In this document: one piece after another, positions 51,295 through 59,850 of the stretch
Numbering within the stretch: the stretch's first letter is position 1
How the letters are laid out: each line of letters starts with the position of its first letter
Origin: Bacteroides sp. MSB163
GTDB taxonomy: Bacteria; Bacteroidota; Bacteroidia; Bacteroidales; Bacteroidaceae
Assembly (NCBI RefSeq): GCF_036416795.1
Contig: NZ_CP143867.1
Location: 3,030,001 to 3,094,000 of the forward strand
DNA length: 64,000 nucleotides
Direction: 5' to 3'
Position numbers and translations under genes: made by a program
Notes under the pieces: generated by a model
The model's input: the letters and a program-made list of their open reading frames with translations, nothing else
Database searches by the model: none
Told to the model about the DNA's origin: nothing

Positions 51295-53160
51295 ATGAAA
51301 AGCATAGCTATAACTTGTTTTGTATTGATAGCTGTTTGCGTAGGTTTGCAGGCGGAAAAGGTTGTGAAAGCTCCTTATTTCATGGCAACGAATACGCGTA
51401 GCCTTGAAATAGAGAAGGTGACATTAGGAAAAGATACTACTTGGCTTGAAGTGAAGATTTATAATAGGCCAGGCGAAGGGGTGAGGATAGACTCGACTGC
51501 CGTATTATGTGTGGCAGATAAAAAGTACGCTCTTTATAATAGTGAGGGCTTTTCGCAGAAGGAAGAGTGGACGCGTCTTCCTGCTTCTGGTGAAATGGCG
51601 GCAACGTTGAAATTTGCTCCACTTCCACAAGAGACGGAAAGCTTTGATTTTATTGAAATGCCGGGCAGCGATGAAGGTTGGAATGTCTATGGTGTACGTT
51701 TAGACGGTAAGAAACCTCAGGTAGATGTGCCCGAAGAAGTGTTACACCAACAGTTGGATTATACTCTACCCTTACCGATACCTGAACTGAAGGCCGATAA
51801 AGCTATTGTAAAAGGTAGATTACTGGGGTATAAACCGGAATACGGTGTGAAACTGTTGTTCTACAATTCGGCGTGGTTCTTTTTTGATTTTTTTGGTAAA
51901 CAAATAGAAGTAGCGGAAGATGGAACTTTCAATTATGAAACCGATGTATTGTTACCTTGTGGTTGTACTCTATGGATCGCTGGATGTCAGTTTTATTTGT
52001 TTATTGTGCCAGGTGGTGAATTGGATATAACGATGAATCTTCCCGCTATCTTTTGGTCGCGAAGCCATTTGTTTGGAGAAAAACAGAGGACGGATGAAGA
52101 GACCCAGGTTTGGTATCAGGGCGATTATGCTGGGCTGAATACAGAATTGTTACGTATTGGAGGAATGATGAGAGTTGGTAGTAACGATAATTTCAGTGCA
52201 GATATCTGTGGGATGACACCATTGGCATTTAAGAAGTATATTTTTAAGCAGTATAAGACTCTCAGGAAACAATTGGAGGGAGAAAAGAATTTGAGTCAGG
52301 CAAGTCGTACTTATGCTGGGGTAAATCTGGATATGAGTCTTTTTAGTTGTATCTATAATTATAAAAGTAACCTTAGTTATGCTCCGATGATTTCAGGTAA
52401 AAAAGGGGTGAAGCGAGCGGATATGACTGTAGACAGTACTTCCTACTTCAAAGAGATTCTGGAACTGGATGTTTTGCATTCACCTGAGCTGAAATATTAC
52501 AATTATTATCCGGACTTTGTAAGAACAGCAACGAGTAGTCTTCGGGACAGATTTGTACAAGATCCTCTTTGGGTAGATATAATGCTGGGCATGCGTGCTG
52601 CCTCTAACTTAAGCCGGCAGTTACCGCTAAGTCCTAAAGAACGTTTAACATTGGACAGTATCCATACACCTGCAATCCGGCAATTGTTTTTGAAGAAGAA
52701 TGCGGATATTGAAGCTCGGTTAGAGGCTGTTAAGAATAAGACCGGCTATACAGTTTGCCTGCTGGATACGGCAGTTACTGCAGATAGTCTATTGGCAGTT
52801 GTCACCCGTCCTTATCGTGGTAAGGTGGTTCTGATAGATATGTGGAATACTTGGTGTGGCCCTTGTATGCGGGCTATGAATAGCCTGAAGCCGGTGAAAG
52901 AAGAATTGAAAGATGTAGTGTATATCTATATAGCAGATGAAAGTTCACCTGAAGGGAAGTGGAAAATCACCATACCTGATATTCATGGAATACACTATCG
53001 GATCACGAATGAGCAGAGTTCTGCATTAGGTAAACTATATGAGTATCCGGGAATACCTACTTATTTTGTGATAGACCGGGAAGGGAAGCTCTCATATAAA
53101 GTTACCGGATTTCCCGGTGCGGAGGTGATGAAAGAAGAACTACTGAAGGCTGGGGAATAG
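51295..53160 (+). CDS. Exported TlpA-like thioredoxin domain protein
   Basis: A 621-residue exported protein (from the ATG at 51295, MKSIAITCFVLIAVCVGLQA; an ATG at 51283 is the alternative). The long N-terminal two-thirds, of unknown fold, contain beta-rich segments and an acidic-aromatic pattern. The C-terminal ~140 residues form a thioredoxin-like domain with the active site NTWCGPCMRAM and a cis-Pro region YPGIPTYFVID. Such proteins reduce or oxidise periplasmic thiols. It lies between the BlaI repressor and M56 protease genes, which suggests it is a target or part of the sensed pathway. It is similar in arrangement to the smaller TlpA-like protein at 55465. Confidence 0.85.
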   Translation: MKSIAITCFVLIAVCVGLQAEKVVKAPYFMATNTRSLEIEKVTLGKDTTWLEVKIYNRPGEGVRIDSTAVLCVADKKYALYNSEGFSQKEEWTRLPASGEMAATLKFAPLPQETESFDFIEMPGSDEGWNVYGVRLDGKKPQVDVPEEVLHQQLDYTLPLPIPELKADKAIVKGRLLGYKPEYGVKLLFYNSAWFFFDFFGKQIEVAEDGTFNYETDVLLPCGCTLWIAGCQFYLFIVPGGELDITMNLPAIFWSRSHLFGEKQRTDEETQVWYQGDYAGLNTELLRIGGMMRVGSNDNFSADICGMTPLAFKKYIFKQYKTLRKQLEGEKNLSQASRTYAGVNLDMSLFSCIYNYKSNLSYAPMISGKKGVKRADMTVDSTSYFKEILELDVLHSPELKYYNYYPDFVRTATSSLRDRFVQDPLWVDIMLGMRAASNLSRQLPLSPKERLTLDSIHTPAIRQLFLKKNADIEARLEAVKNKTGYTVCLLDTAVTADSLLAVVTRPYRGKVVLIDMWNTWCGPCMRAMNSLKPVKEELKDVVYIYIADESSPEGKWKITIPDIHGIHYRITNEQSSALGKLYEYPGIPTYFVIDREGKLSYKVTGFPGAEVMKEELLKAGE

Positions 53161-53190
53161 TAGCTGTAAATTATTAAATAGTACGTTAAT

Positions 53191-55449
53191 ATGGGAATTT
53201 TCTTTGTCTATATACTGAAGTCTTCGGTTTGTTTGGCGGTATTTTACCTGTTTTACCGCTTGTTACTGAGCCGTGAGACGTTTCACCGTTTCAACCGGGT
53301 AGCGTTGTTGAGCATATTGTTGCTATCTTGTCTTTTGCCATTGGTGGAAGTTACTGTGGAGAAGCAGACAGAGGTTCATCAAACTATGATGACACTGGAA
53401 CAGTGGCTGATGCTGGCGGATATGATGAATACTACAAATGTGGCGGAATTGCAGATAGAGGAAGTGACGGTAACTTGGATACAGGTTGCATTATTGGTGT
53501 ATTTGGCTGGTATTTTACTTTTTGCTTTTCGTAATGGGTATTCGCTGCTGAAGTTGGGCAATTTGTTAAGATCAGGCAGAAAAGAAGACTTGAGTAAATA
53601 TACAGATGGTAGAGAGAAAGTAACTTTGATAGTGCACGACCGCGATATAGCTCCGTTCAGTTGGATGAAATACATCGTTATTTCACAGAAAGACTTGGAT
53701 GAGAATGGGCGGGAAATACTTATTCATGAGTTGGCTCATATACAGAATCGGCATTCGTGGGATTTGCTGGTAGCAGATATCTGTATCTTTTTCCAGTGGT
53801 TTAATCCGGCTTCGTGGCTGCTGAAACAGGAATTGCAGAATATCCATGAATATGAGGCAGATGAGACGGTGATTGAAAAAGGCGTTGACGCGAAACAATA
53901 TCAATTATTATTAATTAAAAAAGCTGTCGGCACAAGGCTCTACTCTATGGCCAACAGCTTTAATCACAGTAAACTTAAAAAACGTATCACTATGATGTTA
54001 AAAGAAAAATCGAATCCGTGGGCAAGGTTGAAGTATTTATATATACTTCCGGTAGCAGCTATTGCAGTAACTGCTTTTGCCCGTCCTGAAATCTCGGAAA
54101 CCGCAGAAGAGATTTCAAGAATGTCGGATGCACTCGGAATGGAACAAGCAAGCTTGCTCTTCTCTCGTTTGCATGACATTTCTGCCGCCAAAGTTAATGA
54201 TTTGATAGCAATTGTGGAAGCAAAAGCCGCAAAAACTATCGGGGAAACTGTGCAGGTGAGCACAGTATTGAAAGATACAGCGAAACCTGTAGAGGTGAAG
54301 TATATACCTGTAGAGGTGAGTGACAAACTGAAAGGTTCTCCGGTCTTTGAGGTGGTTGAACAGATGCCGGAATTCCCTGGTGGCGGAATGCCTGCTGCTT
54401 TGGAGTATATTCAGAAGAATATGCAATATCCTGAATCAGCAAAGAAAAATGGTACGCAAGGTCGTGTTACGGTGCAGTTCGTTATTGATAAAGGAGGAAA
54501 TGTGACGGAACCTAAAGTTATTCGTCCGGTAGATAAAGAACTGGATGCTGAGGCTGTCCGATTGGTGAAGTCGATGCCGAAGTGGAAACCGGGAATGCAA
54601 AAGGGACAGGCGGTAGCAGTGAAATATACAATACCGGTGTTGTTTAGACTGGAAGGGGGGAAGAAAGTGAACTCTCCGATAGTGGCGAACTCAATGTCAA
54701 CTGATTTCTCTGTTCAGGGTGTAAATGCCCCTCTGTATATTGTAGATGGCAAAGAAGTTACCTCCTCGATAATGTCCGCTCTGGATGTTAATAAAATAGA
54801 GAGTATGACTGTTCTAAAAGATAAATCAGCTACTGAATTGTATGGCGATAAAGGAAAGAATGGCGTTATCCTGATTACCTTGAAGGGGAGTGACAAAAAG
54901 CCTGTTACTCTATCAAACAAGAGTTCAGTAGTCAGTGTGCCCGGGGTGAATGCGGTTTATCTGAATAATAGAAGGGCGGATTGGGCAGATGTGGATGTAT
55001 TTGTTGACGGCGAAAAAATCGAATTGAATGGTAAAGCATTGGATGAAGTTGTATTCCCTAGCGAGATAGAGAGTATCAATGTTACGAAAACTGCAGAAGA
55101 TGCAAGTAAAGGGACGATTTATATCACTACCAAGAAAAACAAAGAAAAATACACTATGGTTACTAGTGAAGGCAAGGAGAATGTTTATTTTACCGTTAAA
55201 GGTGGTGAAAAAGCTTCTGTCAAAGGTGAAATGAAGGTTGAAGGCATTGTCCAGGATAAGGATGGAGAGCCTATTATTGGTGCCATCGTTCTGCTTGAAG
55301 GAACAAACATGGGAACGGTTACCGATGTGGATGGGCGTTTTGTCATACCTGCTGCAAAGGGGGACAAGTTAGTAGTTTCTTATGTGAATATGAAGGCTAC
55401 TAAGGTGAAAGTTGCACCGAAGGTAACGGTTACTTTAAAAGACGAATAA
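53191..55449 (+). CDS. M56 membrane metallopeptidase fused to TonB, plug-like and regulatory-like domains
   Basis: A 752-residue multi-domain protein. The N-terminal ~280 residues are a BlaR1/MecR1-type membrane protease: helices at about 1-25, 33-52 and 92-110, the zinc motif HELAH (His179, Glu180, His183) and a further helix near 272-290. A TonB C-terminal domain follows (MPEFPGGGMPAALEYIQKN to WKPGMQKGQAVAVKYTIPV, about 390-490). Next comes a SusC-type plug fragment (PLYIVDGKEV, MTVLKDKSATELYGDKGKNG, about 510-570). Last is a carboxypeptidase-regulatory-like domain (GIVQDKDGEPIIGAIVLLEG, about 685-752). The M56 part probably degrades or inactivates the BlaI repressor encoded upstream; the rest may read the outer membrane or cell envelope. 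Bacteroidetes often join M56 and TonB domains, but the added plug and regulatory modules are unusual. Confidence 0.88.
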   Translation: MGIFFVYILKSSVCLAVFYLFYRLLLSRETFHRFNRVALLSILLLSCLLPLVEVTVEKQTEVHQTMMTLEQWLMLADMMNTTNVAELQIEEVTVTWIQVALLVYLAGILLFAFRNGYSLLKLGNLLRSGRKEDLSKYTDGREKVTLIVHDRDIAPFSWMKYIVISQKDLDENGREILIHELAHIQNRHSWDLLVADICIFFQWFNPASWLLKQELQNIHEYEADETVIEKGVDAKQYQLLLIKKAVGTRLYSMANSFNHSKLKKRITMMLKEKSNPWARLKYLYILPVAAIAVTAFARPEISETAEEISRMSDALGMEQASLLFSRLHDISAAKVNDLIAIVEAKAAKTIGETVQVSTVLKDTAKPVEVKYIPVEVSDKLKGSPVFEVVEQMPEFPGGGMPAALEYIQKNMQYPESAKKNGTQGRVTVQFVIDKGGNVTEPKVIRPVDKELDAEAVRLVKSMPKWKPGMQKGQAVAVKYTIPVLFRLEGGKKVNSPIVANSMSTDFSVQGVNAPLYIVDGKEVTSSIMSALDVNKIESMTVLKDKSATELYGDKGKNGVILITLKGSDKKPVTLSNKSSVVSVPGVNAVYLNNRRADWADVDVFVDGEKIELNGKALDEVVFPSEIESINVTKTAEDASKGTIYITTKKNKEKYTMVTSEGKENVYFTVKGGEKASVKGEMKVEGIVQDKDGEPIIGAIVLLEGTNMGTVTDVDGRFVIPAAKGDKLVVSYVNMKATKVKVAPKVTVTLKDE

Positions 55450-55464
55450 TCAGTATATTTTAGT

Positions 55465-56232
55465 ATGAAAATAAATTCTCTCTTTTTGTTTCTCTCTATG
55501 ATGTTTGTTTGGGTGGGGCTTTGCTCCGCCCAAACAAGTAGTGATAAGTATGTACTCATTGACGGATGTTTTTTCAATGGTATGCCTCCGGGAATTCGGA
55601 CTGATGAAGGTGCCCAGATGATTATGCTGGCAGATGAGGAAGGACATACCGCATTGGAAATACGTCTGAATAAAGGAAAAACCTTACCGGACTATGCAAT
55701 GAAATATCGGGTTCCCGTAGAAAAAGTACCCGGAGGAGAGGAATTGTTGCGGATTTCCCGTTCGGGAGCGCAAAAGCCAATGGCGATTGCAGCGACTAAT
55801 ACAGTAACTCTTGATAAATGGGTAGGAAAACCATTCCCGGACTTTAAGGTAAAGGATACGACGGGGCGGGTATGGACAACGGCGGATATTCTTGGAAAAC
55901 CTTTTGTGCTGAACTATTGGCATACTGGTTGCAGACCATGTATCAAAGAAATGCCGGACCTGAACGAATGGATGAAAATCTGTCCGGATGTGACTTATTT
56001 CTCTACTACCTGGACTACGGCGGATCAGATAAAGAAGATTGTGGAAAACCGTCCTTTCCTTTTTACGCATATTGCCGATGAATTATTTTTCTTCAATTTG
56101 TTTAAAGTACAGGTCACGCCGACTACATTGTTGGTAGATAAAAAAGGTATTATCCGCTATTGGGAAGAAGGTACAAGCGAGAGTAAACGGGCCTATTTGC
56201 TTGATAGACTAAAGGAATTATCAGCCGAATAA
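55465..56232 (+). CDS. Exported TlpA/ResA-like thiol-disulfide protein
   Basis: A 255-residue exported protein (signal ends at GLCSA). Residues ~115-250 form a thioredoxin-like redoxin domain: GKPFPDFKVKDTTGRVW, then NYWHTGCRPCIKEM with Cys156 and Cys159, and a cis-Pro segment QVTPTTLLVDKKG. It should act on periplasmic disulfides. The start lies 15 bp after the M56 stop, so it belongs to the BlaI-M56 operon. It may be a client or effector of the signalling pair, together with the larger TlpA-like protein. Confidence 0.87.
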   Translation: MKINSLFLFLSMMFVWVGLCSAQTSSDKYVLIDGCFFNGMPPGIRTDEGAQMIMLADEEGHTALEIRLNKGKTLPDYAMKYRVPVEKVPGGEELLRISRSGAQKPMAIAATNTVTLDKWVGKPFPDFKVKDTTGRVWTTADILGKPFVLNYWHTGCRPCIKEMPDLNEWMKICPDVTYFSTTWTTADQIKKIVENRPFLFTHIADELFFFNLFKVQVTPTTLLVDKKGIIRYWEEGTSESKRAYLLDRLKELSAE

Positions 56233-56325
56233 TCAACTTTGTCTCTTATTTCTTTGTTTAAATCATTACTTTTAAGTATTTTTGTTTGAGACGGTTTAGT
56301 ATTCTATCACTTAAAAGATAATGCT

Positions 56326-56931
56326 ATGAGACAAGGAAAACAAATTCACCAGGGATATAGCTTCTTTTGGGGAGTATTTCTATTATTAGTAATGTCTGCC
56401 GCTATATCTATTCATGCTGAAGCCCTTTCTATAAAGGAGCTTGTACTTTTCAAAGATACTTTGAAGAATGACACGATTGTGCCGCAGTCCCCGAAGAAAA
56501 GCGGTACATTAGTTATTAGAGATCGTATTCCGATTCCATCTGATGAGCCTTTATTTATTGTAAATGGAATGGAACTTCCCTATGAGATTTTTGCAGCATT
56601 GAACCCCGCGCATATTGAAAGTCTTGAAGTTTTGAAAGATGCTTCAGCCACTGCTATTTATGGTACACGTGGAATAAATGGGGTCATTATTCTGAAGTTG
56701 AAAACTCCACAACAGGTAAAGGAGGAAAAAAACATTAAGAAAATAGATGATTTTCTCAAGCCAAAGGGAGTGGACAGGAGGAATGCGCGTTACTATATTG
56801 ACGGCAAAGAAGTTCCGGCCAGTACTGCGTATCAAACGAGTATTGAGCAAATGGAAGTAAAGACCGGTGCAGACGGAATACTGGAAATTTATATTAAACC
56901 AATGATTTTCCTAAGGGGAGAATATGAATAA
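56326..56931 (+). CDS. Stand-alone TonB-receptor plug-domain protein
   Basis: A 201-residue exported protein with a signal-like start (FFWGVFLLLVMSAAISIHAEA). It contains the plug hallmark EPLFIVNGMELP and SLEVLKDASATAIYGTRGINGVIILKLK, familiar from SusC and related receptors, but has no beta-barrel. The tail (EQMEVKTGADGILEIYIKP) repeats a plug-like strand pair. The same signature appears inside the M56 fusion protein upstream, so the two may interact or arose by duplication. It lies 93 bp after the TlpA-like gene and probably belongs to the same cluster. Function unknown; a secreted or periplasmic binding module is a guess. Confidence 0.75.
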   Translation: MRQGKQIHQGYSFFWGVFLLLVMSAAISIHAEALSIKELVLFKDTLKNDTIVPQSPKKSGTLVIRDRIPIPSDEPLFIVNGMELPYEIFAALNPAHIESLEVLKDASATAIYGTRGINGVIILKLKTPQQVKEEKNIKKIDDFLKPKGVDRRNARYYIDGKEVPASTAYQTSIEQMEVKTGADGILEIYIKPMIFLRGEYE

Positions 56932-56990
56932 AAGTGACTGTCAAGAGTGGAATGATCAAAGATTACGGAATGGGAAATACCTGATGACTT

Positions 56991-58238
56991 ATGTTAAAAC
57001 AAATATCCTTATTAATCCTGTGTGCGGTAGCAATCGTCTTATTCACTGCTCCGGTGCAAGCCTGTACTTCTGCTGTTGTATCGGGTAAAGTAACACCCGA
57101 CGGTCGCCCTCTGCTTTGGAAAAACCGTGATACGGACTTTATGCGAAACCATATTGATTATGTGAAAGGTGAGATGTATAACTTTATTGCTGTAGTGAAT
57201 AGCGCCAATGCATATCTGAAAGAGGCATGGATGGGAACTAATTCCTCAGGATTTGCCTTGATGAATACACAATCCTATAATCTGGTGGATGTAAAAGGCG
57301 ATGAAGAACGGGGGACAGCCAATGGGCGCGTTATTTATCGTGCACTCGAAGTTTGTGCTACGGTAGAGGACTTCTGTCATTTTCTGGATACCATTTCCAA
57401 GCCCAGCGATATCGAAGCTAATTTTGGTGTAATCGATGCACAAGGCGGGGCAGCTATGTTTGAGGTAGATTATCATAAATATGTGATGTATGATGCCAAT
57501 AACCCGAAGGACGCTCCTTATGGTTATATTGCCCGTACCAACTTTTCTTTTGCTGGTAAGGTGAACGAGGGTGCCGGTTATGTGCGCTATATGGAAGCAG
57601 ACCAGGTGCTGATGAAAGCTTCGGCTACGGGTAGTATTATCCCACAGTTTATTTTCAATGATTTATCGCGTTCGTTCCGTAACCGTATGATGGATATTGA
57701 TTTGCGTAGCGGGGCATATAATCGTCCTCAGGCGTCGGGTTGGTTTGTAGATCAGGATTTCATTCCGCGTAGCAGTACATCGTGTTCGGTAGTGGTACAA
57801 GGTGTGAAACCGGGTGAGAAAGCCGAACTGACTACCATGTGGACACTGTTAGGTTATCCTCCTACCGGTATAGCTGTTCCGTTGTGGGTGAAAGATGCCG
57901 GTAAACTTCTTCCCGGAATGGTACGTTTCGGCAAAGAACATGAGGCAGCTCCGCTCAGTGATTGGTCACTTCGTTTGGCAGACAGAGTTTTCAGCTATAA
58001 GCAGGGAATGGGTACCGGACGTTATCTGAATTGGGAAAGATTGTATAGTCCTGAGAAAGGTGACGGTTATATGATAGCGATTACTGCGGTAGAAGATGAA
58101 GTCTTCCGTACGACGAAGCCATTGTTGGAAGAGTGGTATAAAAAAGGAAGCCTCGATACACAAGCAATACCAAAGCTGTATGACGAACTGGAATCATTCA
58201 TCAGAATGATTTATCAGAGTTTACTGGAATCAGAATAG
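56991..58238 (+). CDS. Exported C45-type N-terminal nucleophile hydrolase/acyltransferase
   Basis: A 415-residue protein with a signal peptide (MLKQISLLILCAVAIVLF to PVQA) that would be cut just before Cys25. Cys25 starts CTSAVVSGKVTPDGRPLLWKNRD, the opening of the C45 (isopenicillin N acyltransferase-like) family. These enzymes use the new N-terminal Cys as nucleophile for amide bonds. Here the leader is a signal peptide rather than an autocleaved propeptide. Family members act on penicillins, acyl-homoserine lactones or other amides, so the substrate is open; bile-salt hydrolase-like activity is possible but less supported. The gene follows the plug-domain gene by 59 bp and ends three bases before the convergent miaA. 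Confidence 0.8.
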   Translation: MLKQISLLILCAVAIVLFTAPVQACTSAVVSGKVTPDGRPLLWKNRDTDFMRNHIDYVKGEMYNFIAVVNSANAYLKEAWMGTNSSGFALMNTQSYNLVDVKGDEERGTANGRVIYRALEVCATVEDFCHFLDTISKPSDIEANFGVIDAQGGAAMFEVDYHKYVMYDANNPKDAPYGYIARTNFSFAGKVNEGAGYVRYMEADQVLMKASATGSIIPQFIFNDLSRSFRNRMMDIDLRSGAYNRPQASGWFVDQDFIPRSSTSCSVVVQGVKPGEKAELTTMWTLLGYPPTGIAVPLWVKDAGKLLPGMVRFGKEHEAAPLSDWSLRLADRVFSYKQGMGTGRYLNWERLYSPEKGDGYMIAITAVEDEVFRTTKPLLEEWYKKGSLDTQAIPKLYDELESFIRMIYQSLLESE

Positions 58239-58241
58239 AAT

Positions 58242-59138
58242 TTACATAATCGAACGGAGGTATGCCAGTATCTCCGTTTCTTGTTCCGGATGAAACCAAC
58301 GGATTTCTTCATCTCTTTTGAACCATGTCATTTGCTTGCGCGAATAGATGCGGGAGTTCTGTTGGATTTTCTCTATGGCAAAAGGCAAGGTCCATTCTCC
58401 GTCGAGATATTTGAACATTTCTTTATAGCCTACCGTATTCAATGAATTAAGTGCCCGATAAGGAGATACCTTTCTGGCTTCTTCTTCCAAGCCATCCTCT
58501 ATCATAATCTCTACCCGCCGGTTAATGCGGTCATAAAGTTCTTCCCGGTCGCGCGTCAATCCTATTTTGATGATGCGGAAGGGGCGTTCTTTTTTCTGTT
58601 GTGTACGAAATGAGGTGTAGGTCTTCCCTGTCATATAGCATATCTCCAGTGCATGGATTACGCGTTTAGGATTCTTCAGGTCTACTATTTTATAGTATTC
58701 CGGATCGAGCAACTTTAGCTCTGCGCACAGTCTTTCCAGACCTTCCGTTTCATACTTATGTAGCATCACCTGGCGTGTTTCAGCATCTACGGTCGGAATA
58801 TCGTCAATGCCTTTGCAAACGGCATCCACATACATCATAGAGCCACCGGTAAGCAATACTGTATCCTGTTCGGTAAATAAGGTTTCCAGAAGTTTCAGTA
58901 CCTCCGCTTCATATTGGGCGGCACTGTAATAATCGGTGAGTTGCAAGGTTCCTACAAGGTAATGTTTCACACGTTGCAGTTGCTCGGGGGTAGGGGCTGC
59001 CGTCCCTATTTTCAAGTCGGCATAGAGTTGCCGAGAGTCTGCGGAAACGATGCAAGTTTGGTAATGCTCTGCCAGCCGCAGGCTGAGTTCGGTCTTTCCG
59101 ACTCCGGTCGGTCCAATAAGCACTATCAGGGTTTTCAT
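58242..59138 (-). CDS. miaA: tRNA dimethylallyltransferase
   Basis: A 298-residue cytoplasmic enzyme that transfers a dimethylallyl group to N6 of A37 in tRNAs reading UNN codons. The P-loop GPTGVGKTELS (residues 9-19), the SADSRQLYADLKIGTAAPT segment, TGGSMMYVDAVCKGIDDIP, and NTVGYKEMFKYLDGE followed by QNSRIYSRKQMTWFKRD are all standard MiaA motifs. Length is normal. The ATG at 59138 begins the P-loop strand directly. It is the most downstream gene of a minus-strand set, separated from the pRiA4b-like gene by a 29 bp-stem hairpin. Confidence 0.97.
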   Translation of the reverse strand: MKTLIVLIGPTGVGKTELSLRLAEHYQTCIVSADSRQLYADLKIGTAAPTPEQLQRVKHYLVGTLQLTDYYSAAQYEAEVLKLLETLFTEQDTVLLTGGSMMYVDAVCKGIDDIPTVDAETRQVMLHKYETEGLERLCAELKLLDPEYYKIVDLKNPKRVIHALEICYMTGKTYTSFRTQQKKERPFRIIKIGLTRDREELYDRINRRVEIMIEDGLEEEARKVSPYRALNSLNTVGYKEMFKYLDGEWTLPFAIEKIQQNSRIYSRKQMTWFKRDEEIRWFHPEQETEILAYLRSIM

Positions 59139-59167
59139 AAGGAAATGGTATTTAGAGAATCATTTCC

Positions 59168-59249
59168 CATCCGCAGATAACGCGGATAACGCAGATCTCT
59201 TCTAGGCTTAAGTCTTTCAAATCTGTGTTATCCGCGTTATCTGCGGATG
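59168..59249. repeat. Near-perfect long hairpin (CCGCAGAT family), copy 2
   Basis: The arms 59168-59196 and 59221-59249 are complementary at 28 of 29 bases around a 24-base loop. It is related to the copy at 6278-6360 by the outer CATCCGCAGAT word and the GCGGAT/GCAGAT interior. It sits between two same-strand genes, so it could act as an RNA processing, stability or attenuation element. No U-tract follows on the minus strand. Confidence 0.85.
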
Positions 59250-59266
59250 AAAAATTTAAAATAATA

Positions 59267-59827
59267 TTAGAACTTTTCTTCCTCGAACGGTGCTGCGCCA
59301 CCTTCGCCTCCGCCCATGTCGAAACCTTCCTGGTCGAATTCTTCCAAATCAAAGTCCTGATCTCCATAGAAGTTTTCGTCCAGATCAAGCGATCCGCTGT
59401 TGGCTGTCATTTCTTCGAAGTCAATTGTCTGTTTCGGAGCATCACCTTCCTTCTTGGTACACTTGGCACCTTTCATTTCTTTTCCGGTAATGATCTCGGA
59501 GAGTTCAATGAAGAAACAGCGTTCTGTCATGTAGTCGAACACATAGAGTAACTTCTGCTTTTCATCTTCTATCAGTTCGCTGATAGTGGTGTCTTTCATT
59601 ACCCAACTGTCCATCTCCGGATTGTCATCCATCTCTTCCAGTGTAATTTCCTTTTCTTTTTCCCAATCATCATCACAGATGAAGAAAGAAGTCATCTGGT
59701 CGTTAGTATAGCCTACTGACTTCACTATAGCCTCATGGAAGTCGTAGAATGTAGCTTCCGGGTCAATTTGTATTTCTCTTACGAAGTCGTCCACTTCATC
59801 GGAGATAAGTGTAAATCTGTATATCAT
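59267..59827 (-). CDS. Plasmid pRiA4b ORF-3-like family protein
   Basis: A 186-residue protein of the pRiA4b ORF-3/TnpR-passenger family. It begins MIYRFTLISDEVDDFVREIQIDPEATFYDFHEAI and contains MTSFFICDDDWEKEKEITL and the C-terminal YVFDYMTERCFFIELSEI. Members are widespread, often found near mobile elements or housekeeping genes, and their function is unknown. The last ~50 residues are strikingly acidic with a Gly-rich end (DLDENFYGDQDFDLEEFD, then GGGEGG). It lies between lpxA and miaA in a conserved-looking order and not in a mobile context. Confidence 0.85.
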   Translation of the reverse strand: MIYRFTLISDEVDDFVREIQIDPEATFYDFHEAIVKSVGYTNDQMTSFFICDDDWEKEKEITLEEMDDNPEMDSWVMKDTTISELIEDEKQKLLYVFDYMTERCFFIELSEIITGKEMKGAKCTKKEGDAPKQTIDFEEMTANSGSLDLDENFYGDQDFDLEEFDQEGFDMGGGEGGAAPFEEEKF

Positions 59828-59850
59828 ATTCTAATTACTTTATCGTTTTA

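Noticed and set aside
59267..59827. The pRiA4b ORF-3-like gene as evidence of an integrated plasmid or transposon
   Set aside because: No transposase, inverted repeats or direct repeats flank it, and its neighbours are lpxA and miaA; the family name reflects where it was first described.
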